From Bremia lactucae (taxonomy: Eukaryota; Oomycota; Peronosporomycetes; Peronosporales; Peronosporaceae): a stretch of DNA of 64,000 nucleotides. The stretch lies in NCBI RefSeq assembly GCF_004359215.1, contig NC_090615.1:7341120-7405119 (forward strand), read 5' to 3'. This document shows positions 19,341-30,400 of the stretch, one piece after another. Under the pieces are notes generated by a model. It was not told where the DNA came from and did not search any database. It saw only the letters and a list, made by a program, of their open reading frames with translations. A program made the position numbers and the translations under genes. Every line of letters begins with the position of its first letter. The first letter of the stretch is position 1.

Positions 19341-20867
19341 CATACGAGATTTCTTCAGACGTGTTTAGTGCTTTCAATTATTTTACAGTATCTGATTTTT
19401 TTCATCAAGAAAAATTATATGAATAATAAATTTAAAAAAAGGGACCTCAAATTGCATTTAATAATTAAATTACAAAGGTTTATTAATCATTAAATGTGCT
19501 CGATTAACGACGAAGTTAAATGAATAATTTAAGAATCTTATTAATTAACTCGGGATTTTCTTAAGACAGGCTCTTCTGTTCATTTCATTTTTCTACTTCA
19601 AATGAAAGGTAAATTTTGTCTGGCTCAATCAAATGTGAAACATTCTCAACATCTAGAGCTTCAAGCAAAAATTCTACAGCATATCAGATTTTGCTCGTCA
19701 CATAAATTCTAGCTGGGTATGTGAGCCAGCTTCGTGAAAGACGCATCATTTTTTCCCTGTCAAAACAACTATTTCTCTGCTTACAATTATTGGGTAAACT
19801 ATTCCTACGAGGAAACAGCCTCGACTGTAACCAGTATGTAACATAGTCGCATGTTGAAAGAGAATTAACGCAAGACAAAGTTGTCAACACGCAAACACAC
19901 AGAAGACAATCGCGATAATGCACATATATTGGATTGTTCATGCTTGAACTTTATATGGCGCAATAGTCCCGAGTCCGTAGGCTTACAATTCGTGCGATTG
20001 TAAGCTCGTTGGCTGCAGTGCGTCCTATATGTCGCAGCTGAGCCATAACATAGCAGGCTATCCTGACAAATACAAACACAGTTTCCTGTAAGCATTTTTT
20101 ATTAAATATAAACAGTCCCGATCGTTAGCGCGAATGACTATTTTTTTGGTCAAAGCTAAACTTTATCGCCTATATTACCAGGCTTTGGCTTCATAAAAGA
20201 GAAATCTACGGGGACGCGAGCTGGAGTAAGGGACCTCGAATAATCCAAGTGAAATATAATGATAATATCTATAGGTTATGTAGTTTTACGCTAGAGTTGC
20301 CATATCGTGCGTCTGTCGTAAAGCCGTCAGCTGGAATAAGAACGAATCTTAGCAAATGTTTCTATCAATATAGAATGCACTGCACACCCCTCCCGACTAA
20401 ACCGACTGAATGGGCCGCCAATCGAGCTCAGAGAGCGACCAAGTTTCACGCCAAATACGCACAAATCACGCGATCGGATATTCCGCCGCTTGCCGTATGT
20501 ATCAATTGGTCGAGACTGGCGCCGACAGCTGTTCTCGATGATTGCTTTTTCCAAGAACGTCGGTGCAGAACCAAGACATGTGTGTGCATGACACGGGCAA
20601 CTCGCGAGTTTTTTACATCTGACTCTTATGCGGCTAAAGGCACAGTGCCGCACAAGCTCAAAATAACGACTCCTACAGTTTGCCTTGTCACGTGATCAAC
20701 CTCGTTTTGAATTGATAGTGGCAAGTAAGTGGACTGCTATTGATTCCGGCAAGAGGGTTACGCAAGACTTTGGTGCAGGGAACAATAGAGCTGTTTTTAT
20801 CGAACCTTCAGCGCAGATTCCAGGAAAGTTGCGCTGGCGTGACGCTTCGGGCTCCGGAGGCTGGACA
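19341..20867. other. Spacer and 5' flank of the membrane-protein gene
   Basis: The first 900 bases are AT-rich with no coding signal. The remainder leads into the gene at 20868. A 148-codon frame at 20249-20695 and the in-frame extension 20685-20867 read as low-quality protein and are treated as leader or promoter sequence. Confidence 0.4.
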
Positions 20868-22781
20868 ATGCAGGTCCACCGACGGTGGCTCAGATTCGTG
20901 CTGGTGGTACTGCTCATGAATTCACAGGCCAATGCACAGATTTTTGCAGTGCAAAGTCGCGATGGGGATCCAGAAACGGTCTTGAATTTTAAAGAGGATC
21001 TCAATAATGGACGTGTTCCAACGTTGGCGACGCAACGACCAGAACGGCCATGGTTGCTTGACCAGAATGCATCGTCGGACTCGTCGGAACCAGCAGAGCC
21101 CTCGACACCGACGCCCGAGGTTTTAAAACCAACCGACGCACCAAGTACACGGGCGCCTTTGACAAGTGCTTCCCCGGGAGTGAATAATAAGGACGTAGAT
21201 GCTACCGACAAACCTTTACCTGTTAACAAACCCGTCGATCCTGCAAAGCGCGACGCCAATCGAGACAAAGCGACTGGTGTGGTAAAGCCAAAGGACGAGA
21301 CCACGGAGGTTACGTTTACAAGGTCCCCACTTCTTCAACAGACAGCGCCTGTGTCCGACGCCATCCCCACGGCTGACAGCAATGCTAATTTTGACAAGCC
21401 AACCTCCAGTCCTCCAACTGAAGTTGAAATCAAGCCAGAGGAGTCGAAACCCGTGCCAAATGCACCACCGAAATCAATTTCTTTAAAAGTGAGGAAACAA
21501 ATCATCGATCCCGAGTCTGGATCGGACGACGATGCCAGTGTAGGCTCTAAAAGTGATTTAAACGAGACCCAACAGACTTTGAAACCTCCTACGAAGAAGG
21601 ATGCCAGTACGATTCAAGAGACTCTCGAATCAAATACAGTCGATTTAAAGACAAGTAAAACAAGTGACAAGACTACGAAACAAGACAATTTATCCGACAA
21701 TGGTACGGATTCAAAGCAAGAAGCAGATACGTCGCGATCATCTTCGTCGTCTGGATCGCCGTCGGCCGCGGCGTCCGTATTAGCTGATGCAGCATCGAAT
21801 GCCACGAGTACTGCATCAAATACGTTAATGCTTGGTTTAATGATGGCAGGCGCGATTGCGCTTGTGTTACTGGTCGCCCTCTTTGTATACAAGAAAACCA
21901 ATCAACTGGTCCAAGACGACGACCCTGGTCTTGAAAGAGGACGTCACGATCACACTCAAGGCGTGGCTCAAGCGTCAACAGTGGCGGCAAATTATCATCA
22001 GAATCACAACATGTCGCCAACAGGGTTTAGTGACGACAATTACCCGCCAAATCCTGGCAATAGCCAATTCGATCAGGAGCCTTACGATCACGATGGAGGT
22101 CGACTTACGTACAATGATCCAAACCTCGACATGTTGACACCACGAAGCCAAATCGCTTTAGCGCATTCTCAAATGTCCTTGCCACCAATGGCGCAAACAA
22201 ATTCTTCACACGGTACGAGTCAGTATTCGCAATACTCGTCCCAGTCGTCGTCGTTTTATGGTCAAAGTATGTATAGCTCTGGTCACTCGGGGAATCACTT
22301 TCAATCAAAGTATGACAGTCGACATCGAGAGGATCTTGCTTCCGAGGACGAGAGCGATTTTGGGGGCGATTCGATTCAAGATCTGTCGAATGGATGGCAT
22401 GGAATGGGTCAAAAAGGGTCGAAAAAGACGACAAAGCGACCGGATTTGTCTTTGGACGAGTCGTTTTTTGAACCCAAAGACTCGCGATCGACGTCAGCAA
22501 GTGATTATCACGGCCAAACGCGCTTTCAAGCGTCCGGCCAGACAGAATACCGCATGTCCACGGCAGATGAGAGCAGATATATGGGCGACGAGAGTTTTGC
22601 GGCCACGAATAGTAATTACGACCAGAGCCACTACAATGGCGACCCGAGTTTTCAAAGCAGCGGCTTTAGCGAGTTTGAGGCATCTGGTGCACCCCGCCGA
22701 CGAGGGGATAGTAGCAATCATGACGCGTCTTCGTTTTATCGGACCAAAGATTCTCGATTTACGGACGCTTCATACTATTGA
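20868..22781 (+). CDS. Secreted-ectodomain single-pass membrane protein with Ser/Tyr-rich tail
   Basis: The ATG at 20868 is preferred over one 61 codons upstream because it is followed by a signal peptide (WLRFVLVVLLMNSQANAQ). The 637-residue product then has a Thr/Pro/Ser/Lys-rich ectodomain of about 290 residues, probably extended and O-glycosylated. A single transmembrane helix follows (LMLGLMMAGAIALVLLVALF, about 319-342) with a YKK stop-transfer. The cytoplasmic tail of about 290 residues is rich in Ser, Gln, Asp and Tyr. The tail has recurring SFF/SFY/SSF-type motifs (DESFF, DESF, DASSFY, DASYY) suggestive of repeated phosphorylation or binding sites. This is a type I topology. I do not recognise a named family; a wall or adhesion sensor is possible but unproven. 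Confidence 0.75.
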   Translation: MQVHRRWLRFVLVVLLMNSQANAQIFAVQSRDGDPETVLNFKEDLNNGRVPTLATQRPERPWLLDQNASSDSSEPAEPSTPTPEVLKPTDAPSTRAPLTSASPGVNNKDVDATDKPLPVNKPVDPAKRDANRDKATGVVKPKDETTEVTFTRSPLLQQTAPVSDAIPTADSNANFDKPTSSPPTEVEIKPEESKPVPNAPPKSISLKVRKQIIDPESGSDDDASVGSKSDLNETQQTLKPPTKKDASTIQETLESNTVDLKTSKTSDKTTKQDNLSDNGTDSKQEADTSRSSSSSGSPSAAASVLADAASNATSTASNTLMLGLMMAGAIALVLLVALFVYKKTNQLVQDDDPGLERGRHDHTQGVAQASTVAANYHQNHNMSPTGFSDDNYPPNPGNSQFDQEPYDHDGGRLTYNDPNLDMLTPRSQIALAHSQMSLPPMAQTNSSHGTSQYSQYSSQSSSFYGQSMYSSGHSGNHFQSKYDSRHREDLASEDESDFGGDSIQDLSNGWHGMGQKGSKKTTKRPDLSLDESFFEPKDSRSTSASDYHGQTRFQASGQTEYRMSTADESRYMGDESFAATNSNYDQSHYNGDPSFQSSGFSEFEASGAPRRRGDSSNHDASSFYRTKDSRFTDASYY

Positions 22782-23680
22782 GCGACTTACGAGTCCTGAC
22801 CAATTTTAATGTCCCTCAAAAGTTTGTCCATGGTTGTGTGTAAACCTACGGATGTCTGTCAAAATGGAATTCAAATTAATTTATACTTTTGGCGATTGTA
22901 TTCCTGTAAATTTGTATTTAAATTGCGAATTTTTCATTGTTCGTGAAAAACAAATTAATATATAGATTGAAAGGTTTTCTTTAAAAAAAATAAAAACAAC
23001 CGACTGATGTGATGTACACCAAGTGCGTCCGATCTCGTTCCGCAGTGGCAGAGACATCCTCGCCCCTTGGCAGACCTTGCAACTCTTCTTTGGCTCGTTG
23101 TTACGCCTCGTGGGGCGCGTTTAGTACGCAAGTGCCAATTCTTTGCAACGTATTGCAAGATTCAGTATCAAACCGCCGAATCTCTCGTGTTGCCACGAGT
23201 AGATTTAATACCGAGAACATCACGCTAGAAGACGCGCCATGGCGGACGCGCAGGATGTCCAGACGCTCAAGATGCAAGGCACGTGACATCGTGTGGCCAT
23301 TTAAAGCACACTCTCTTCCTTTGTGACAATATCGTGTGGTTTGTAGTGGTACGGAAACACGAGAATGACCCGGATCGTCGACGTTCGACTCATTTGCGAT
23401 TAGAACCGCCACGTACGTGGCCATGTTGCAGTCCTTTTTCGTGCCATGATGCGACTTTAGACACTAATACGCGTTGTAACACGTAGAATCCGATGTCCGA
23501 TTAGCGAGTTCTTTCCAACGGGCCCGCACATCAGGCGTTCATCGCCTTCTTCGCTCCAATACTAGCAGTATCGGGAGCTATGTACCACCGACAAAGGAGA
23601 ACGATAGTACTCCTACCGGCAATAATGCGTCTAGCAGCAACGCGATTGTTGAAAACGACAAGCTTTATGACTCGAAAGAA
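22782..23680. other. Intergenic region and possible 5' exon of the FHA-PP2C gene
   Basis: The 3' flank of the membrane-protein gene is AT-rich. The frame of the phosphatase gene is open without an ATG from about 23481 and reads as Ser/Asn-rich protein. AG acceptors occur near 23504 (GATTAG). An ATG at 23239 starts MADAQDVQTLKMQ before losing frame, and could be a first exon. No convincing donor links the two. Confidence 0.35.
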
Positions 23681-25461
23681 ATGCCTTCCGTGCCTGAATC
23701 GGTCAAAATAGACGATCATCTCGCTACTGACCAAGTCGAAGACGATCCAGTGCCTTTGTATCTCGAACACACATGGACCCACGTGGTGCTTAAAATGACG
23801 GCGTTTACCGAAGAAGATACCGTCACAAGCTTTACGTTTGATGAGAAAGGAGGCGGTATTGGCCAAACTTGTGAGAATATTGCAAGTATACCTGCCGATA
23901 CACTCCTTGCAGAGACCGACCACGCACGTGTGCTGTATAGTCACGGGCGTTTCTATTTAGTCAATGGCGACCAAGCAAATGGGGACACGTTTGTGCGGTT
24001 AAGTCCCGTGGAAACCCAAGCAAATGACGAAAATATGGGCGATCGTATGCAATGGCCTCTCGAGCCTCACGTGGCATTTCGAGTTGGAAAATCGGATTTT
24101 CTTGTTACATCGTTTCACGAAGAATTGCCAAGTCTTACGGTCTCGGCATTAAGTGGCAAATTAGCTGGCACGGAGTTTGTGATTACACAAGAAGGTGCAG
24201 GAATTGGTCGATCTGCGGAGAATCAAATCCATACAAGTGATGGGGAACTCTCTCGAAAACATGCTGCAATTTGGTTTGATGAATTGACGAATCAATTTTA
24301 TTTGATTGATTTAAACTCGACGAATGGGACATTTATGAAACTCGTGGGAAGTTATCAAGAACCCTATCGACTGGAAATTGGCGACGATTTACTCGTGGCA
24401 CAAACGTGTTTAACTGTCAATCGGTTTGACTTTGGAGCGCATGCCGACATGGGCGCTCGTAAACATATGGAAGACGCGCATACGATTATTCAAGACTTGT
24501 GTATTGAACCATTAAGTCGTTTGGGATTGCATCCCCAGTCATTCTTTGCTGTCTATGACGGCCATGGCGGTGACGAAGCATCTTCGTTTTTGAGTGACGT
24601 GCTCCACCATAGCCTCATTACCGCGTTTTTCATGCACACGAGTGAATTGAAACCTTTACTAACAATGACAATTGAGGAATTGCAATCAATCATCATGAAG
24701 CGCTTGACCAATGCGTTTGAACGTACGGATGAAGAATTTTTAAGGACCTCGGATCGTCCGCAAGCTGGAAGCACGGCCACGACAGTCTTTGTGGCGGGCA
24801 AGTATCTCTTTGTGGCCAACGTTGGAGACTCGCGCACTGTCTTGAGTCGCAATGGCACAGCTGAACGACTTTCAAATGATCATAAACCCAGTCGAACGGA
24901 CGAAGCGCAGCGGATTCGAGAGACTGGCGGCTTTGTGATTCACGGACGTATTATGGGCGAATTGGCCGTCTCGCGTGCCTTTGGCGACGCCCCTTTCAAG
25001 TCGTTTGATCTCGTCGAGCCTTTGGTCGATGACATTGACACGAAAGCACGGAACGAGTACAATTCGCAGGAATTACCGGTGAATCCCAACGATATTTTAA
25101 AAGGTCCATTAGTGATTCCGACGCCAGAGTTTACCGTCACGGAATTAACAGACGAGTGCGAGTTTGTGATGCTCGCAAGTGACGGATTGTATGATGTGTT
25201 GAAAGATCAAGAAGCTGTGGATTTTGTTCGTCGAAAACTTGTCGAATTGAAAGATGTGCAACGGGCTGTTGAGGTGTGTGAGTGAGTGGATTGTGCTAGA
25301 TGATGCTTGTGGTGGATTAATGGCGCGATTCTCTCTCGTTTTTCTTTGTGTAGGCGCTTATTGAGTATGCCATTTTTCATCAGCGGTCGACCGATAATGT
25401 GACATGTGTCGTTGTGATGTTTAAAGAGGCGAAAGAAATAGTGTGGCAAAGTTCCTCGTAA
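23681..25461 (+). CDS. Tandem-FHA protein phosphatase 2C, two exons
   Basis: Exons 23681-25273 and 25354-25461 (80-bp GT-AG intron, phase 0) give at least 566 residues. Residues ~33-143 form a degenerate FHA-like fold. Residues ~148-250 are a canonical FHA with GIGRS, SRKHA and LNSTNGT, a phosphothreonine-binding module. The PP2C domain follows from ~252: GARKHMEDAH, VYDGHGGDEAS (293), ANVGDSRTVL, GELAVSRAFGD (~425), ASDGLYDVL (~499) and, in exon 2, STDNVTCVVV. All four metal-binding Asp positions are present, so a Mn2+/Mg2+-dependent Ser/Thr phosphatase is expected. Without exon 2 the last motif would be missing. The arrangement resembles plant KAPP (FHA-PP2C), suggesting recruitment to a phosphorylated kinase. 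No signal peptide or membrane segment is visible. The N-terminus may extend upstream. Confidence 0.85.
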
Positions 25462-26100
25462 ACATGAGTCTGAGCGCTAAAAAAGAGGACAAAACATCAA
25501 TATATAGGATAGGACGGGACAATTACTACTATTGAACGAAAAATTGCCGTATGGGTTTAAAAAGAGTAAAACCACATTTTAGGAAGAGAATTTCTAAACT
25601 CACTTCATGCAGTTTTTAGTCAATTTAATTTCTGAATTACAGCGTATCACATTGCATTACATAGATCAACGCCAAACTCTCCGTGCACGATCACCAACTG
25701 CGGCGTTATCTGACGGCTTTCCATTGACTTTTTTGCGCGGTTTAGAAAAGTTGGAACCGTCCTAGAACGAAGTGCAAGTAAAGATTTTTTTAAATACAAG
25801 AATGCTGGTATCCCATCATGACCCAGACCGTCCCGAAAATTCAAGTAAGCGAAGCCATAAGTGCTTGAACTATCCTTTCCAAGTCACTTTAAAGCAAAGA
25901 GCTTGGAAGTTGGAGATAGATAATGGTGCTCAAAACCATGACCTTGTGCATCTTAGTGCATATTCTTCCGTACGCAGGCTTGGGAATACGGCAAGTCAGC
26001 AGGTGGTTCGCTTCACAATGCTGTTGTCCCTTCTAGAACAATTTAATAATTGTCTCTCGTTCATCATGGCCAACTAATGAACGTCTTTGAGCGTTACAGG
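25462..26100. other. Spacer between the phosphatase gene and a retroelement
   Basis: This holds the 3' flank of the phosphatase gene and the broken left edge of a gypsy element. Short frames only; no gene recognised. Confidence 0.4.
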
Positions 26101-26930
26101 CGTGTGGATGTCGTACGAGTGAGTGCGATGGCCTCACTTGTGGTTCGGTCGTTAGCATGACTGCACAAGACCTCAGTGTGAATACCCAGCACATTGTGGA
26201 GTTAGATCCCGACGGCTGTGCACGAGCAAATGCAACATCGAAGGTCCGCTATTGTGACGTGGACATAGTTATTGACGGAAGTGCACAAGCACAGGCAGCG
26301 TCGAAGTTCAACCACTCGAATAAGTTAAGAGGTACGAAACAAGGATGCTTTCTTGAAAAGCAACATCCAAGAGAATTTGGAACGCCCGTCTATAAGAGAG
26401 AGTGCGAAAGTCCTTGCTCGACTGGAGAGTCGATCGTGAAGGATATCGCTGTGGTAGCGCAACCACAGCTAGAGGATGTTGGGGAGGATATTCACCAAAT
26501 AATTTCTGAGAGAAGAAGTCCCCGGAAACCTGTGGTCTAAGGTTCCCAGGTACCTTTGGAAATAAGTTCCAAAGAAGAAACTGAGACAATCAATGTCTTA
26601 GTAAACAATGGATCAAGTGTAGGCGCTTATACACTTGATCTATTAGCGCCTCCGAAGTTAACTTCGGAGATAACTCGATTGCCAACGCTATAATCGAAAC
26701 GGTTTTTGCTGATCTGCGTAGTAGTAAAGTCAAGCAGATCTGCCTACTTGTCACAGATGACGACAACGTGGCCAATATTCGGTCGGCAATCGTATTTCTT
26801 GAGAACGAACGGATTCTCAATAGCTCATCGATAAACGAAAGTGTCCTGAATGAGAAGATTCGGATTATACGTTTTACGTCCCGATCCTGGGAGTCTTTGA
26901 AAACAACCCATATGCATAAAGATTTAGTTG
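26101..26930 (+). pseudogene. Gypsy protease C-terminal and protease-RT linker
   Basis: The plus strand carries AQPQLEDVGEDIHQII near 26460, then in shifted frames 'NNGSSVGAYTLDLLAPPKLTS' and 'ENERI' segments. The same linker, antisense, is at 36340-36740, 41690-42060, 43500-43960 and 59340-59830. It is the left, 5'-truncated end of element 2, which runs plus-sense to the LTR at 33654. Confidence 0.55.
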
Positions 26931-26939
26931 AATTTTAGG

Positions 26940-27830
26940 ATGTCTTCCCTGAATCAGTACCGTGCGAGTTGCCTAACGACAAAGGCACTCGACACGAAAT
27001 CGACCTTATCCCAGGTTCGAAATACTGTGGTATGAATCAATTGCCGTTGCGTCGTGAACAAGTAATAGCGATCGACAAATTCTTTGCCGAATGCTTAGCA
27101 GCGGGCCATGTGAGGGAATCAACTTTCCCACATAGCTCTACAACCTTCTGTGTGCGCAATGCAACAGGAGGTTGGCGGATAGTGCATGCATTCAATAAAC
27201 TGAATACTGCAACTGTACCGGCTCAAACGCCGATACCACGAAAATATGTAATCATTGATGGCATGTCAAAGAGTACTATCTTTTCGTCAATGAATCTGCT
27301 GGATGGATTCTATCAGATCCTTGTGCGTGAACAAGATATTCCGCTCACAGCAGTAATCACCCCCAAGTAGTATGCTATGGGAGTGGCTAGTCATGCCACA
27401 GGGGTTTAGTAATGCCCCTGCGACATTTGACAAACGTGTAACCAATCTATTGAGATCGGGGCGGGATTTTGTACCGAGCTATTATGATGACGACTTCGTT
27501 CATAGCAGACCCATGAACGGAACGCCGGATGTTGAAGTTCATCGTATCCACGTCCGAAAGGTTCTTACCCTTATGCGTAAGCACAAGTTGCATGCAGAAA
27601 TGTATATTCGCTGCAAGCGAAATACCTCTTCTTGGGTGCATCGTGGGTAAACACGGTGAATGCCGCGATTCAGAAAAAGATCAAGGCGATCACCGACTGG
27701 CTTGTACCAGTCGATGTAAGGGACTAAAACAGTTCCTCGTTTAGCGGCATTTTTGCACAAGTACTCACGTACTTGTGCTAAAATGACAGTATATCTTTCT
27801 TCTTTGTTGAAGAAAAAACGTAAAGTTGTC
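26940..27830 (+). pseudogene. Gypsy reverse transcriptase with stops
   Basis: CELPNDKGTRHEIDLIPGSK opens the domain. GGWRIVHAFNKLN, the MNLLDGFYQI strand and VMPQGFSNAPATF follow, and the active site reads SYYDDDF instead of SYFDDVF. A TAG at ~27368 and later frameshifts break the frame into 26969-27370, 27372-27650 and 27654-27830. The altered Y-Y-D-D-D box and stops make it inactive. Confidence 0.8.
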
Positions 27831-28320
27831 ATGGAACCCTGATTGTCAGCTTTCCTTCGATGATATTAAGAAAAGCTGGATGCAATCGCCAATCCTGGCG
27901 ATTGCAGACCGAGATCGACCTTTTCATGTCGTCCCTGACGCCAGCGATTTTGCATTCGGCTGTGCGTTAACGCAATATGTCACAGACGGCGCAGAGCGCG
28001 TCGTCTATTTTCAATCGCGTCAATTTCAACCAGCGAACGCAACTATTTAGTGTATGATAAGGAACTCCTTGCCATGAAATACGCACTGGCTAAGTTAGGG
28101 TCTACCTCTTGGAAGATAGACCGTTCATTGAATATACGGACCATGCGTCTTTACGCACGGCCATAAGCAGTCCACACCTCTCGCATAGAATGGCGAGATG
28201 GTTGTCTTCCTTTGCGGAGTATAACTTCTCCGTGGAGTATAAATCAAGACGACTAAGCGTTGTCGCTGATGCCCTTTCGCGCCGGCCCTATTTTGAGCTG
28301 GCTGCGCAACAGTGACCATA
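27826..28320 (+). pseudogene. Gypsy RNase H with frameshift
   Basis: The frame 27826-28050 gives PDASDFAFGCAL, and 28109-28315 gives YTDHASLRTA and AEYNFSVEYKSRRLSVVADALSRR. A frameshift near 28045 separates them. A stem-loop (GCAACAGTGA ... TCACTGTTGC, 28305-28333) lies just after the domain, where integrase coding should begin. Confidence 0.75.
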
Positions 28321-28499
28321 AGATCACTGTTGCAATAATAAGTGTTCCGATGTCAACATTAAATGACGACGTTAGAAGAGCTTAACATGAAGATAAGGCT
28401 CTTACAGGGTTGATGGATTACCTAAGAGATCCATCCCAACAATCCTTAGAAGGGTTGTCGAAGTTGTATCGATCCTCAACAGATAGATATACAACGCGC

Positions 28500-29023
28500 A
28501 ACGGTTAATTGTATTGTTCAGCCATTGCTGGCGACACACCTCGTGTCATCATCCCTACCCATAATGATCTGCGATTACGCATCATGTATGAGTACCACGA
28601 TGCACCAAAAAGTGGTCATCGTGGACGGGAGAAGACATTTCTCACGATAAGTTCCGACTTCTACTGGCCACGCCAGTATGTGTTCGTCCACAAGCACATA
28701 CGTGCTTGAGAAGTTTGTCAACAAGAAACCCCAGTGCTTCATCCCGTGCCCAGTGCTTCATCCCGTGCTCCGTTACATCCTCTGCCTTTTCCGGCAGAGT
28801 GCTGGCAGTCCGTATCTATGAACTTCGTCCTCGGATTCTTTGAAGTCACCCATAAGAATAATGGTATTCTTGTTTTTGCTGAGCGTTTAAGCAAGATGGT
28901 ACATCTTGCTGCCGTCCCGGAGTCGATCACAGCCAAAAGCTGTGCTCGTGGCTTTATTAAAACGATCTTTTACTTGATGGGTTACATTTTGAACTGGTCT
29001 CAGATCGAGACCCTCGATCCACG
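28500..29023 (+). pseudogene. Gypsy integrase, first half
   Basis: YEYHDAPKSGHRGREKTFL supplies the His pair of the integrase zinc finger. HIRA and the nearby Cys codons follow before a stop at 28707. The core starts with WQSVSMNFVLGF (first catalytic Asp replaced by Asn) and continues NNGILVFAERLSKMVHLAAVPESITA to 28990. It then runs into rDNA-derived sequence at about 29023. Confidence 0.75.
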
Positions 29024-29078
29024 GCGGGATGAGCTCAAGCTTAAAATCTCCGTGCAAAATTTTCATTGCGAATTGTAG
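29024..29078 (+). other. LSU (28S) rRNA gene fragment
   Basis: From GGGATGAGCTCAAGC to GCGAATTGTAG the sequence matches, from memory, the conserved 5' region of eukaryotic LSU rRNA just after the 'AGCGGGA' box (the 'TTAAAATCTCCGTGCAA' line). It is 55 bp and slightly diverged. It is not a functional rRNA gene. Confidence 0.75.
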
Positions 29079-29290
29079 CATGAGAATTTCCAGATTCAGC
29101 ATGAGAATCTGCAGTCGTGAACAAGTCACTACCATCCTCAATACCACTTTCTAATTAACACCCTGCGGCTGAGTTAGTGAGCATTACTGGTTTAAGCTAT
29201 GCTCTATTATTGATTTTAGTACTACCGCAGCCGCAAACCTGTATAACTAGCCATTGAAGGAGATGGTAACAAAAATACGTTAAGAATGCA
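29079..29290. other. Unidentified filler between rDNA fragments
   Basis: Starts with two near-copies of 'agcatgagaat'. I do not recognise the rest. Because it lies between LSU and SSU pieces, an intergenic-spacer origin is possible. Confidence 0.3.
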
Positions 29291-29493
29291 AAGGTAAAGG
29301 TGAAGTCGTAACAAGGTTTCCGTAGATGAACCTGCGGAAGGATCATTACCACACCTAAAAAACTTCCACGTGAACTGTGGCAAAACTTAGTTGGGAACAA
29401 ATTAGGCGGCGACTGCAGACTTTATTGTTAGCGGTTGCTGCTAAATGCGTCCCATCATGGCGATCGTTTCGACCTCGGTTGGAATTAGTAGCT
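29291..29493 (+). other. SSU (18S) rRNA 3' end plus ITS1 fragment
   Basis: GTGAAGTCGTAACAAGG through GCGGAAGGATCATTA (ends 29348) is the universal 3' terminus of eukaryotic SSU rRNA with one change (GTAGATGAACC for GTAGGTGAACC). It continues CCACACCTAAAAAACTTCCACGTGAAC, the opening of Peronosporales ITS1, and stays ITS1-like (CATCATGGCGATCG, TTAGTAGCTA) to about 29493. Gypsy integrase resumes directly after. The piece is a relic, not a transcribed rRNA unit. Confidence 0.85.
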
Positions 29494-30400
29494 AACAGTG
29501 TTCAAATCACTTGGATCACATTTAAAAATGTCAACTTCTGATCATCCTGAAACAGATGGTCAGACGGACCGTGCAAACCGTATTCTCTAAGAGATACGTC
29601 TCGGACACGTCCACTCTTTTGACAGCTGGAGCGAGTTCTTGCCGATGTAGAATTTGCCATCAACAATTCAGCGCATGCTTCTACAAAGCATACACCATTT
29701 TTCGTGAATGGCTTACGACACCCTCGTATCCCTATGCTGTTTGAGAGTAACTCTTATTTAAGGGGGGAGGGACTCGCTCGAGCAAAGAAGCTTTAGCTCT
29801 TGCTCATGACTCATTAGCCCTAAGGTTCAATGCGAAGGATACGAATGTTGAGTTTACTAACATTGAAGTGGACAAACTCAGTAATAACAGTTATGCTTTT
29901 ACTGACTTAGACAACGATGCTGGAAGACTCAGCATCGAAAACAATACTATTAATGATAATGCTCTCAATCGTGAAGAGATGAATATCTCCGCAGTGCGAG
30001 CCGGTTGCACTGAAACAAAAATAAAATCGAGTCAGCAGGTGGTTTCCTGCTGGCTAGCGAAGCAGTGGTCCATTTGTACGGGATTCCATCGCTAGTGCGG
30101 TGGACCGACAGATACGGAACTCTGACAAAAATGGAAAAGCAAACACACTTAAATTTAAAATTAATGACCTAGTCATACTGTCTACGGTAAACCCACCAAA
30201 GCACGTAGTGACGAGTGTAGGCAGTAATAAATTACTGCCCAGGTATATCGGCCCGTTTCGTGTATTACATCGCTAAGGCAATGCATACACGATCGAGCTG
30301 CCTCGTAGAATGCGTACGCATCCTACTTTTTTTGCTGGTCGTCTCCGCTCACGCCATCAGTACGAGGCTTCTTCCGATCCGGATTACACCGGAACGGTCA
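29494..30400 (+). pseudogene. Gypsy integrase, second half and C-terminal domain
   Basis: Reading resumes with the TSDHPETDGQT strand, followed by the FAINNSAHASTKHTPFFVNG-type end of the core (frameshifted). From 29769 the 'ggactcgctcgagcaaag' linker leads to NDLVILST-like and KLLPRYIGPFRVLH-like words around 30160-30270 and HPTFFAGRL near 30320. Several shifts interrupt it. It is the C-terminal GPY/F-type module of element 2. Confidence 0.65.

Noticed and set aside
20685..20867. N-terminal extension of the Ser/Thr-rich membrane protein
   Set aside because: It would bury the strong signal peptide 61 residues inside; the ATG at 20868 is the better start.
29291..29348. Functional SSU rRNA gene
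   Set aside because: Only the last ~58 bases are present, inside a retroelement.
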